Assembly (NCBI GenBank): GCA_021647375.1
Contig: JAKIUV010000063.1
Span: 1 to 16,938 of the forward strand
DNA length: 16,938 nucleotides
Reading direction: 5' to 3'
Source: Robiginitomaculum sp.
GTDB lineage: Bacteria > Pseudomonadota > Alphaproteobacteria > Caulobacterales > Maricaulaceae
Shown piece after piece: positions 1-6,493 of this stretch. The translations under genes were made by a program, and so were the position numbers. Under the pieces are notes generated by a model. It was not told where the DNA came from, did no database searches, and saw nothing but the letters and a program-made list of their open reading frames with translations. The stretch's first letter is position 1; each line of letters begins with the position of its first letter.

Positions 1-25
1 GTATTGGAAAACAATAGAATGTACC

Positions 26-742
26 ATGATTGAATTTAAGACTTTAGATAATGCGGAGCTGGTCTTGCGGCATTCGCTGTTTGTCAGGTCAACGGCTTTG
101 ACCTTGGACTATTGCGCCGAGCATGGCGGTATTGGCCTCACGGTCAGTAAATGCTTCAAGCGTACATTTGTAGATTGGGCCGCACGAGCATTTGATTGGC
201 CCGGTTATACTTCTGAGGATCTGTATGCGGTTAACAAAGTTCTCAATGAAATGGACTTGCCACCTCTTGGTTTCATACGCGAAGCCTTGTTAGCTCTCAA
301 GATTGGAAGGCACTATAAAGGAGAGTTCAAACTGACACGCGGTGGAAAAGAACTTGTCGGAAATCCAGCACAACTATTTGGCATCATAGCTCCGTTTTTT
401 CTCTTTGAATTTGACCATTGGGCCTATAGCCGCCGACCAACAGCGCCGATGGGAAATTGGGATATATTCCTGAATGTCATCAATGTTGAAGCACAAACCG
501 CTATTACGGGGGTAGAGTTGGTTGAGAAAATTTTTGGCATTAAGCAAAAAGAAAAAGGGCTTTTTGCCAACCCCGAAAGTGCTAGTTTTTTCAGTGGTGT
601 ACTCCAGCCCTTATGCTGGATAGGGTTTTTAGAAGAAATTAAAGTTGCCAATAATTATTTTGCTGACAGACTATATGTAAAAACACCTCTCTGGAAGCAG
701 GCGCTGCGTTTAGATACAGACCATTATATTCATAAAAAATAA
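26..742 (+). CDS. Unknown protein, possible pRiA4b ORF-3-like winged-helix region
   Basis: A 238-residue protein of unknown function. Residues about 22-122 resemble the C-terminal part of proteins annotated as plasmid pRiA4b ORF-3 family: an 'LT' motif near 38-40, a helical stretch ending in 'MDLPPLGFIREALL' (76-89), then a basic strand and 'LTRGGKELVGNPAQLF' (103-118), which looks like a winged-helix wing plus a following helix. The second half (about 120-238) is hydrophobic/aromatic and I recognise nothing in it. There is no signal peptide or clear membrane segment. The start is the first ATG in the frame; the upstream RBS is weak, so an upstream start cannot be excluded. It is convergent with the XRE gene, with 29 bases between the stops and no obvious terminator hairpin. 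The codons look AT-rich compared with the conjugation operon. Coding status is likely from length and composition; the family link is from memory and tentative. Confidence 0.7.
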   Translation: MIEFKTLDNAELVLRHSLFVRSTALTLDYCAEHGGIGLTVSKCFKRTFVDWAARAFDWPGYTSEDLYAVNKVLNEMDLPPLGFIREALLALKIGRHYKGEFKLTRGGKELVGNPAQLFGIIAPFFLFEFDHWAYSRRPTAPMGNWDIFLNVINVEAQTAITGVELVEKIFGIKQKEKGLFANPESASFFSGVLQPLCWIGFLEEIKVANNYFADRLYVKTPLWKQALRLDTDHYIHKK

Positions 743-771
743 AATGTTGGGATATGGGGCAGCTTCAAATA

Positions 772-1152
772 TCAGAAACCAACCCCGTCTTCATCAATTT
801 CCGATGATACATTTTGCTTTTTCTCATCAGGTAGTGATGTGTGTTTTCTCTTCCTACTTATCCGTTTCGGAAGTCTTTCACGGTCTAAAAGCAATCCAGT
901 GTCATCTGATCCCGGATCAAGGAAGTTTGAAATACGGTCAAGTTCTCCCAGAACAAGGCAAGCCATTGCCAGCGTACCAATGCTCACGCCCTCATGGCCT
1001 TTTTCCAGTCTGATAACAGTGCTTTCGGACATGCCGATACGTTCTGCAAAACTCTTTATGGAAATCCGCCGCTTCAAACGCGCAGTTTTGAGGTCAGTTC
1101 CCAAGGTTTCAAGAGCTTTGCGCGCATTTATGGATACTATTTTAGCTGGCAT
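772..1152 (-). CDS. XRE/HipB-type helix-turn-helix regulator (second regulator of the hip locus)
   Basis: A 126-residue DNA-binding protein. Residues 19-72 form an XRE/Cro-type HTH: 'SFAERIGMSESTVIRLEKG' (34-52) carries the two core helices, followed by 'VSIGTLAMACLVLG' (57-70). The tail (about 95-126) is rich in Lys/Arg and then acidic. It is clearly a paralogue of the protein at 2472-2792: both have 'VSIG' at residues 57-60, an 'LSNLAD'/'ISNFLD' motif at about 74-80 and a 'GLLL' motif at 86-90. It lies 50 bases downstream of hipA on the same strand, with its own palindrome (1178-1191) just upstream, so it may be separately transcribed and autoregulated. The RBS is weak (GAGA about 9 bases before the ATG). 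Likely role: a second antitoxin or repressor of the HipA-like kinase; this is inferred from family and position. Confidence 0.85.
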   Translation of the reverse strand: MPAKIVSINARKALETLGTDLKTARLKRRISIKSFAERIGMSESTVIRLEKGHEGVSIGTLAMACLVLGELDRISNFLDPGSDDTGLLLDRERLPKRISRKRKHTSLPDEKKQNVSSEIDEDGVGF

Positions 1153-1177
1153 ATATCATTCTCTATTGCTCATAACG

Positions 1178-1191
1178 TGTCATATATGACA
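1178..1191. promoter_or_regulatory. Perfect 14-bp palindrome upstream of the second XRE gene
   Basis: TGTCATATATGACA is a perfect 14-bp palindrome in the 50-base gap between hipA and the downstream XRE gene, centred about 32 bases before that gene's ATG. XRE repressors bind such two-fold symmetric sites, so it is a candidate autoregulatory operator. The TATATG inside it could also serve as part of a -10 element on the minus strand, though I see no convincing -35. It does not resemble the inverted repeat at hipB (2796-2843), suggesting that the two regulators bind different sites. Confidence 0.45.
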
Positions 1192-1202
1192 GTTCACTTG
1201 CT

Positions 1203-2468
1203 TCATAACTTCAATGCTCGTATCAAATCATCATGCTCAAAAGCACTGCTCATACGGTCAATTTGTACCTTGGTCTGTTTTTGAGACCGCGCAACATCCC
1301 TCCACAGTGAAACTGCCTTTGCGACCTCTGAAACAATCTGTTTTGCCGCATCAGCTTTGATATTAAAGTATTCGGCTTGGGACAATGCAAGATCGATAGA
1401 ACAAGTCGCATCGTCAACGCTAATTGCAGTCGTTAAAATACGGGCGCGGACATCTTGCGGGGTGGGATTAAGGTCATAGACAGGCGAGAGTGACCAGCCG
1501 TGTTTGCCTTGAAATAAGAATCCATGGTTTCGCAAATGATCATCAACGTTGGAAATCAGGATGTTAAAAACCATACGCCGGAAAAGCTCGGGGGCGTCTG
1601 TCTTTAGAGACGCGCCGGCATTCATAAGTTCATCAATAATTTCAGGATAACTTGAGCGGTCGCCATCTTTAAGCTGAAGCAGAGACAGGGCTGATAAAAA
1701 TGGAATCCGCATTTCACCGCTTCTGTCGAAGCGCACCCTATCAAACCGATATGAAATTAAAATTGCGCGGCCAGCCGCATTAACCAAGTCGTGCGGCGGG
1801 CAATTAATACCTGCTTTAGCGGCTAATGTAAGCGCGATGTGCTCCCATGTTTCGATACTGTACTCGTCTGTCTCTTTCGGAAACTTTGCGATTGCTAGTC
1901 TTCCATGTTGATCGACGACGGAGGCCTTCGGGCGGGCACCACCAAGAGAAGAACCGGGCGCAAAGATCATTTGAAGGTCTTCGTCCGTTTCTTCGCCGCT
2001 CTCAATACGTTGAGCGCTGCCAAGCAATTTCCCCAACATGATAAAACCTGGCACGCCATTATCGGTTGGTGCCTGAAACTGCTCATCGCCCTTACGCTTA
2101 AAACGTAATGCGCCAAGGCGGGATATGTCAGATACGCCAAGTAAAAAATCTGTTTCATGAAGGGTGCGAACCGCGCCGCCCTCTCTTTTCGCCCGCCGCC
2201 GTTCAGCCCGACGCATCAATTGCCGTCCCCATGTATCGGGTGCACTATCGCCGATTGCGCCAAACATCTCACGGCCTTGCTCTGGATAGAACCGCCCCGC
2301 GCCAACCGATAGTGCAGGCTCAAGGGCAAAACGCTGGTCGTGCGTTAACCAGTCGGAATGATACTCAAAGCTGATAGTTTCGCGCTCGCGCGCGGGCACT
2401 CGGAACAAGGTTCCGACCCGGAGGGTTTCTCCTCGTAAATCCACATATACTTCAACTGGCTCCGTCAT
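1203..2468 (-). CDS. hipA: HipA-type serine/threonine kinase toxin
   Basis: A 421-residue HipA-family kinase, close to the usual length of about 420-440. The N-terminal subdomain (about 5-125) includes the 'AIGDSAPDTWGRQLM' region (71-85). The flexible serine loop 'GSSLGGARPK' (172-181) matches the segment that in E. coli HipA carries the autophosphorylated serine; here two serines are adjacent (173-174). K195 in 'IAKFP' fits the ATP-binding lysine. The catalytic loop 'NVDDHLRNHGF' (307-317) keeps Asp309, His311 and Asn314, and 'SPVYDLNP' (328-335) keeps the metal-binding Asp332, so the kinase looks intact. Known members phosphorylate aminoacyl-tRNA synthetases such as GltX and so stop translation; the substrate here is unknown. 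It starts 3 bases after the hipB stop, so the two are surely co-transcribed and translationally coupled. A second XRE gene follows. Confidence 0.93.
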   Translation of the reverse strand: MTEPVEVYVDLRGETLRVGTLFRVPARERETISFEYHSDWLTHDQRFALEPALSVGAGRFYPEQGREMFGAIGDSAPDTWGRQLMRRAERRRAKREGGAVRTLHETDFLLGVSDISRLGALRFKRKGDEQFQAPTDNGVPGFIMLGKLLGSAQRIESGEETDEDLQMIFAPGSSLGGARPKASVVDQHGRLAIAKFPKETDEYSIETWEHIALTLAAKAGINCPPHDLVNAAGRAILISYRFDRVRFDRSGEMRIPFLSALSLLQLKDGDRSSYPEIIDELMNAGASLKTDAPELFRRMVFNILISNVDDHLRNHGFLFQGKHGWSLSPVYDLNPTPQDVRARILTTAISVDDATCSIDLALSQAEYFNIKADAAKQIVSEVAKAVSLWRDVARSQKQTKVQIDRMSSAFEHDDLIRALKL

Positions 2469-2471
2469 GGC

Positions 2472-2792
2472 TTACCGCTTCTTCTCATTATCTAGGCGCT
2501 TGCGCTTATGGGCTTCACTCGTAAGCAATAGCCCAATTTTATCCTTGCTTGCATCAGCCAAATTACTAAGCGCATCAATCATGCCGAGCGCATTGAGCAC
2601 AGAAGCATAAATGCCTATGCTAACTCTGTAATCGCCGTCTTCAATACGTTTCAAGGTTTTACGGGACGTAAAAGCCCGCTCTGCTATGACCGTAGCTGAG
2701 AGTTTGCGGCGCTTGCGCGCATCAAAAATGTCGTCGCCAAGCTTTGCTAGTGCTCGCCTGACGGCAATTGGCGGTGTGTGCGGTGTAGGCAT
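2472..2792 (-). CDS. hipB: HipB-type XRE antitoxin/repressor
   Basis: A 106-residue helix-turn-helix protein directly upstream of the HipA-like kinase, with a 3-base gap, the usual antitoxin-toxin order. The HTH spans about residues 18-71 with core 'VIAERAFTSRKTLKRIEDG' (35-53). The tail (93-106) is strongly basic and may reach the DNA or the kinase. HipB proteins bind the hip operator as dimers, neutralise HipA and repress the operon. A short SD (AAAGG, about 8 bases before the ATG) lies inside one arm of a perfect inverted repeat (2796-2808), so repressor binding would overlap the start of the gene. It is a paralogue of the XRE protein on the other side of hipA. Function is inferred from family and context and is well supported. 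Confidence 0.88.
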   Translation of the reverse strand: MPTPHTPPIAVRRALAKLGDDIFDARKRRKLSATVIAERAFTSRKTLKRIEDGDYRVSIGIYASVLNALGMIDALSNLADASKDKIGLLLTSEAHKRKRLDNEKKR

Positions 2793-2795
2793 GAT

Positions 2796-2851
2796 GTTAC
2801 CTTTGTGATACTTTAAGTGCTATATATGGGTCACAAAGGTAACAAAATCAA
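2796..2851 (-). promoter_or_regulatory. hipBA promoter with a 13-bp inverted-repeat operator
   Basis: GTTACCTTTGTGA at 2796-2808 is exactly reverse-complemented as TCACAAAGGTAAC at 2831-2843; the arms are 22 bases apart and centred 35 bp apart. A minus-strand promoter fits between and around them: -35 TTGATT (2846-2851) and -10 TATATA (2821-2826), with a rather long spacer of about 19. One arm would then sit in the spacer and the other between the transcription start and the hipB ATG, including its SD. A third, imperfect copy (TCACAAGGTAA, 2873-2883) lies further upstream. This is a likely autoregulatory operator array for HipB. The repeat is exact; the promoter assignment is inference. Confidence 0.6.
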
Positions 2852-2877
2852 GAATATTATAAAATATAAGGCTCACA

Positions 2878-2927
2878 AGGTAAAATAACACAGCCGATAA
2901 GGGCTGCACTACATAGCAGTTTTACCT
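2878..2927 (-). terminator. Candidate hairpin terminator after the conjugation operon
   Basis: Read on the minus strand just after the DUF736 stop, AGGTAAAA (2920-2927) pairs with TTTTACCT (2878-2885), and nested inside is CAGCC-loop-GGCTG (2891-2906) followed by the T-rich stretch TGTTATTTTA. The A-rich 5' arm, GC stem and T-rich 3' arm fit an intrinsic terminator that would separate the trb operon from the hip locus. The GC stem is only 5 bp and the U-run is interrupted, so strength is doubtful. The outer T-rich arm also overlaps an imperfect copy of the hip operator sequence. Confidence 0.4.
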
Positions 2928-2928
2928 G

Positions 2929-3240
2929 TTACGCTTTCTTAGGCCGTGACCATACGAGGTCTGCGCCGTCGTCGTGATCGAACAAGGCCGCATTCACTGG
3001 TTTGGGCAACATTGGGCCATCGAGTAGAACTTTGATGTACTCTAGCGGTTCGTCGCCGTCTTTGGTTGCTTTCCAGGCTACGCCGAAGTCGCTGCGGCCT
3101 GACTTGATAAAATAGTCGGGGCTGTCTTCATTTTTCTTATTGTCGTTGGCGATAAATTTGACTTTATGGGTCATACTAAGCGTGGCGATTGTGCCTTCGT
3201 ACCCGGTCTTTGTTTGTTTAAATGTTCCTATATTAGCCAT
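2929..3240 (-). CDS. DUF736 family protein
   Basis: A 103-residue protein of the DUF736 family, recognised by the N-terminal 'IGTFKQTKTGYEGTIATL' (4-21), the central 'NEDSPDYFIKSGRSDFGVAWK' region (37-57) and the final 'ADLVWSRPKKA'. DUF736 genes are very often found beside conjugation genes and on plasmids and integrative elements of Proteobacteria; their biochemical role is not established. It has a good RBS (AAAGGA about 7 bases before the ATG) and sits 38 bases after the DUF2274 gene, so it is probably the last gene of the transfer operon. The protein is soluble, with no signal peptide. Family membership is firm; function is unknown. Confidence 0.9.
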   Translation of the reverse strand: MANIGTFKQTKTGYEGTIATLSMTHKVKFIANDNKKNEDSPDYFIKSGRSDFGVAWKATKDGDEPLEYIKVLLDGPMLPKPVNAALFDHDDGADLVWSRPKKA

Positions 3241-3278
3241 GATATTTCCTTTCGGCTTTTGGGTTAAGTGAAACAGTA

Positions 3279-3503
3279 TTAAGCTAGCTCGCGCTTAGCT
3301 TTCTTAAATCCGTGATCACTGGCCAGAAAGCCAGCGATCATGGACGGGACAAGCGCATTTACGGGCTGTTTCTCACCGTAAGTTTGCTCGTAGATTTTAG
3401 CATAAATTTCCAGATCACCCATAAGGTCAGGCGGCAATGCCACCGTTATTTTTGCGGGTTTCATATCTGGTAGTTTTGCGAGTTTTAAATTTGGTTTGGT
3501 CAC
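3279..3503 (-). CDS. DUF2274 family small protein
   Basis: A 74-residue protein of the DUF2274 type, the small gene that habitually follows trbI in alphaproteobacterial trb operons. The core is 'KPAKITVALPPDLMGDLEIY' (15-34), ending in 'MIAGFLASDHGFKKAKREL' (55-73); the strand-helix-helix look resembles ribbon-helix-helix proteins, but DNA binding is unproven. I chose the GTG start at 3503 because it gives a 4-base GTGA overlap with the trbI stop and is preceded by GGAGA at 8 bases. A longer reading from 3563 would run 20 codons into trbI without an RBS, and the internal ATG at residue 14 would cut into the conserved region. Role in transfer is unknown. Confidence 0.85.
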   Translation of the reverse strand: MTKPNLKLAKLPDMKPAKITVALPPDLMGDLEIYAKIYEQTYGEKQPVNALVPSMIAGFLASDHGFKKAKRELA

Positions 3504-4765
3504 GGGTTTTCTCCATATGGTTTGAGGATGAGGTCTTTGGACACGATGATTGAGAACCGCCAACCGGGACGAACGCTTAGTGTTGGCTGGATATTAAGGC
3601 TACGTTCGATAATGCGCTGGCCTGCTATATTGGCTGTGTCCTGCCCTGCATTTTGTAAAGCGCGGGCAAGCCGTCCTTCATCATCGGATGACAACTCGGA
3701 GCCGACACTAAGTAAGGACGACAACACCGCACCTTTCATGAACTGCCATGTGTGACGATCCACTTTATCTTTCAGCCCCGCAAAGCCTTGGCCGTCAACG
3801 GCGGGTAAATTATCAAGCTGAATAGAATCGCCATTAGGGAATATAATCCGCGTCCACGCAACAAGGGCCCGGCTTTGACCATACGCAATAACGCTATCAT
3901 AACGCCCGAGCAGTCGCGCGCCTTGGGGTATGAGTAAATACTCACCCGTCACCGTGTCATAAACATTCTCGGTCACTTGCCCGATGACTTGACCCGGTAA
4001 ATCGGAGTTAAGCCCCGTGACCAGGCTGGCAGGTATCAATGTGCCTGCCATTATCTGGTATGGGGATTTTGGGGATTGCAGGAGATAGGGATTATATCTC
4101 TCGCCCGCTGATTGCCCAAGAAACGCTGACTTACTATTTTGGTATGCAGGCGCAGCATTAAACTCCGCATTACCAAGCACTGGGTCGCCATAGCTGGCCA
4201 TCATATTGACATTGGCTAGGTTTGAATAAGCCTGCTCCAACTGTGTGTCCATTGCCGCAAATTGATCTGGCGCTTTTGCTCCGCTTTGTTGATTAGAACC
4301 TACAGAGAAAAACAGCCCCGATTCCCGTGCTTCATCACGCTTGCTCGGCGCAGGCGCTGATTGATAGGCCGCTGCTTGTCTGTACTGTCTCGGTGGAGCC
4401 GCACCCTTTGACGCATATTGAAACGGGTTATCCAATTCCTGCACTGGCACGCCGCCTTGATTGGCTTCTAAGAATGCCGCCCCTAAATCTCCGGGCAATG
4501 GCGGGCCAAGTTTTGGGCGCATATCAGCATATGTTTTTGGCAGAGCATCAAGCGCGTCAGTCATGGGTTTGTTAGACACATTATAAAGCTCGCTTGGCCG
4601 TTCACCGTCACCATATTCAGGTGATTGCAGAGCAAAGGCTAATGCTGCAAACAAGCCTGCACTCAAAGCCGTGCCGCCGAGGATTAGTGCCTTACGGCTA
4701 AACCGTTTTACGGGCTTTGGTTTGGCGCGGATAGCGAGGTCAGGACTGTTGGTATTATCGCTCAT
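3500..4765 (-). CDS. trbI: TrbI/VirB10-like envelope-spanning T4SS core protein
   Basis: A 421-residue TrbI, the VirB10 counterpart. A short basic cytoplasmic tail (1-25) precedes one membrane helix (about 27-46). A long Pro/Ala/Gln-rich periplasmic linker (about 50-235) follows, then the conserved VirB10 barrel domain: 'AGTLIPASLVTGLNSDLPGQ' (240-259), 'LIPQGARLLGRYDS' (278-291), 'GWRFSIIVSKDLIL' (401-414). VirB10-type proteins span from the inner to the outer membrane, form the core complex with VirB7/VirB9 and respond to ATPase activity to open the channel. The ATG overlaps the trbG stop as ATGA, and the stop overlaps the DUF2274 start. Length and domains are complete. Confidence 0.95.
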   Translation of the reverse strand: MSDNTNSPDLAIRAKPKPVKRFSRKALILGGTALSAGLFAALAFALQSPEYGDGERPSELYNVSNKPMTDALDALPKTYADMRPKLGPPLPGDLGAAFLEANQGGVPVQELDNPFQYASKGAAPPRQYRQAAAYQSAPAPSKRDEARESGLFFSVGSNQQSGAKAPDQFAAMDTQLEQAYSNLANVNMMASYGDPVLGNAEFNAAPAYQNSKSAFLGQSAGERYNPYLLQSPKSPYQIMAGTLIPASLVTGLNSDLPGQVIGQVTENVYDTVTGEYLLIPQGARLLGRYDSVIAYGQSRALVAWTRIIFPNGDSIQLDNLPAVDGQGFAGLKDKVDRHTWQFMKGAVLSSLLSVGSELSSDDEGRLARALQNAGQDTANIAGQRIIERSLNIQPTLSVRPGWRFSIIVSKDLILKPYGENP

Positions 4766-5793
4766 GATTTTGTATCACGAACAATACGAACAACATCTTG
4801 GTCTTTCTCGCCAAGTCGTAATTCGGCAGATTTGAAGAGGCGGTCAACGATATAATAGCTACCTTTGACGCGGTAGTTTACGAGCTGACTTTTACCTTTA
4901 CGTCCCATCACAAACAGCGGCGGCGCTTCACCTTGGTCGAGCCGTGCTGGGAATTGGATAAACACTTTATGCCCATCATCAAATGCGCGTAGTGGTCGCC
5001 AGTGTGGATTATCACCTTTAATCTCGTACCTAAAATTCAGATTATCAATAGATAGGCTTGGCTTGCTAATTGTTGCTGCTGCTTTTGATTTAGCGCGCCG
5101 CGTCATTTTCTTTACGCCGCGCAGTCCTAATGCTTCTCGTGGATAGCGCCAAGACACTGCCGCCATATAAGTATCTTTGTAGGAATGTAGCTCCAAATAA
5201 TATGTGCGCTTACTCGTGGTAATCACAAGATTGGTGGATAGATTTGGCTTGGTCGGTTTGACCAAGATATGCACCTGTTCGCCGCCTACCGCTCCCGATA
5301 CCGTATCACCAACTATCCAGCGGATGGTATCGCCCGCAGATACGGAGGTCAGTTCTTCGCCCGGCTGCAAAGCAATATCCGTCACTTGCTGCGGCGCACA
5401 ATAAACTTGGTAGAGCGAACCAGGTGTATAGGGATAGACTTGAATGGCATTTAGGTAATTACTACTATTGGGTTCAATAGAGGCAGAGGCATTCGCCTGC
5501 TCAATCGCTTCAAACGGTTTTAAGACTGGCCCAGAAGTAATATAAGACGCTGGCCGTAACTTCATTTGGCCAGGCATAATCACGGGCTTAATAAACTCTA
5601 TTTCGATTGGGCGCTCTTCCATGATGGGTTCTTCGATATTGAGAATGGCGGCGCTCATCTCTACGGGCGCTACGTCCTTACGAGACATGTCGAGTTTGAA
5701 ATCTGCAAACTGTTTTTGCAGGCTGGCACAACCGCTAAGGGATACTAATAGGCAAGCTGCTGCCGCTGTTTTTAATAGGTGTGAATGTCTCAT
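4762..5793 (-). CDS. trbG: TrbG/VirB9-like T4SS core protein with a lipoprotein signal
   Basis: A 343-residue TrbG, VirB9/CagX family. The start at 5793 is chosen over an in-frame ATG at 6036: it has AGGAGA about 7 bases upstream, lies 1 base after the trbF stop and opens directly into a signal peptide. That signal ends in a lipobox, 'LSGC' with Cys22, so the protein is predicted to be acylated. The VirB9 domain begins at 'YPYTPGSLYQVYCAPQQVTD' (120-139) and continues through 'GDTIRWIVGD' (154-163), 'VHILVKPTKPNLSTNLVITT' (174-193) and 'MAAVSWRYP' (210-218), with the C-terminal domain at about 250-340. It forms the outer-membrane core ring with TrbI. No separate TrbH/VirB7 lipoprotein gene is seen, so this lipidated TrbG may do its work. 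Confidence 0.94.
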   Translation of the reverse strand: MRHSHLLKTAAAACLLVSLSGCASLQKQFADFKLDMSRKDVAPVEMSAAILNIEEPIMEERPIEIEFIKPVIMPGQMKLRPASYITSGPVLKPFEAIEQANASASIEPNSSNYLNAIQVYPYTPGSLYQVYCAPQQVTDIALQPGEELTSVSAGDTIRWIVGDTVSGAVGGEQVHILVKPTKPNLSTNLVITTSKRTYYLELHSYKDTYMAAVSWRYPREALGLRGVKKMTRRAKSKAAATISKPSLSIDNLNFRYEIKGDNPHWRPLRAFDDGHKVFIQFPARLDQGEAPPLFVMGRKGKSQLVNYRVKGSYYIVDRLFKSAELRLGEKDQDVVRIVRDTKS

Positions 5794-5794
5794 G

Positions 5795-6484
5795 TTATTC
5801 TCCTGAATTGAGGTCTTTTGACCAGTTAAGGCCGTGCACATAAAGGCCAAGGGGGTTGCTATGCAGAGTTTGCGCGTCGGTCGGGGGATGGATGATGATG
5901 GATAGAACTGCTGTGAAGTTTTCCGTGCCAATGAGCGCGCCGCCACGATATGAAGTTTCACGCCAACGAATTTCAAAACTGTCATTTGACGAGCGTACAA
6001 TGCTGGCAACATCAACAGTGACGCTGCGTTGTCCAATATCTGCGAACGGATCGTTTTCGGTAGCGTAAGCGTTTAAAGTTATCGCGGCTTGGTCGGTAGC
6101 GAAGCTATACGCCTCAAGCCAGTTCTGCCGCAGCACTACGGGATCAATCGAAACCGAGCGTACATTGCTGATAAAGTCTGCAAGTTGGTGCGCAATTTGT
6201 GCGTCTGACGGAATGAAATTTTCTGTGGCGGGGCCGATAGCGCGAACCGAACCATTGGTGTCCACTTCTACTACATAAGGCGTAATCATGCTTTGCGAGC
6301 TTTGCCAGATGAAAGCGCCTGCCAACAAAGCCGATAATCCAATGGACAATAATGTCGCCAGCCGCCAGTTCTTAGCCTGCACACGCGCTGAACCAATTCT
6401 GTCATCCCACACTTGGGCTGCTCGTTGGTACGGTGTTTCGGGTACTGGCGTTGTGCCATATCTTGATTGACTGCGTTTCCACAT
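5795..6484 (-). CDS. trbF: TrbF/VirB8-like inner-membrane T4SS protein
   Basis: A 229-residue bitopic membrane protein of the VirB8/TrbF family. A cytoplasmic N-terminus containing 'TPYQRAAQVWDDRIGSARVQ' (17-36) is followed by one membrane helix (about 41-60) and a periplasmic VirB8 domain beginning 'ITPYVVEVDTNG' (67-78). Members are assembly factors bridging the inner-membrane complex and the core. A strong RBS (AGGAGA, 7 bases before the ATG) follows the trbL stop, with a 9-base gap. The stop lies 1 base before trbG. Length and layout are normal for the family. Confidence 0.95.
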   Translation of the reverse strand: MWKRSQSRYGTTPVPETPYQRAAQVWDDRIGSARVQAKNWRLATLLSIGLSALLAGAFIWQSSQSMITPYVVEVDTNGSVRAIGPATENFIPSDAQIAHQLADFISNVRSVSIDPVVLRQNWLEAYSFATDQAAITLNAYATENDPFADIGQRSVTVDVASIVRSSNDSFEIRWRETSYRGGALIGTENFTAVLSIIIHPPTDAQTLHSNPLGLYVHGLNWSKDLNSGE

Positions 6485-6493
6485 AATTTTCTC

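Noticed and set aside
3504..3563. ATG-initiated longer form of the DUF2274 protein
   Set aside because: Would overlap trbI by 64 bases without RBS; the GTG at 3503 has a good SD and a 4-base overlap with the trbI stop.
5794..6036. Upstream in-frame extension of trbG
   Set aside because: Lies inside trbF; the ATG at 5793 has a strong RBS and starts a lipoprotein signal peptide.
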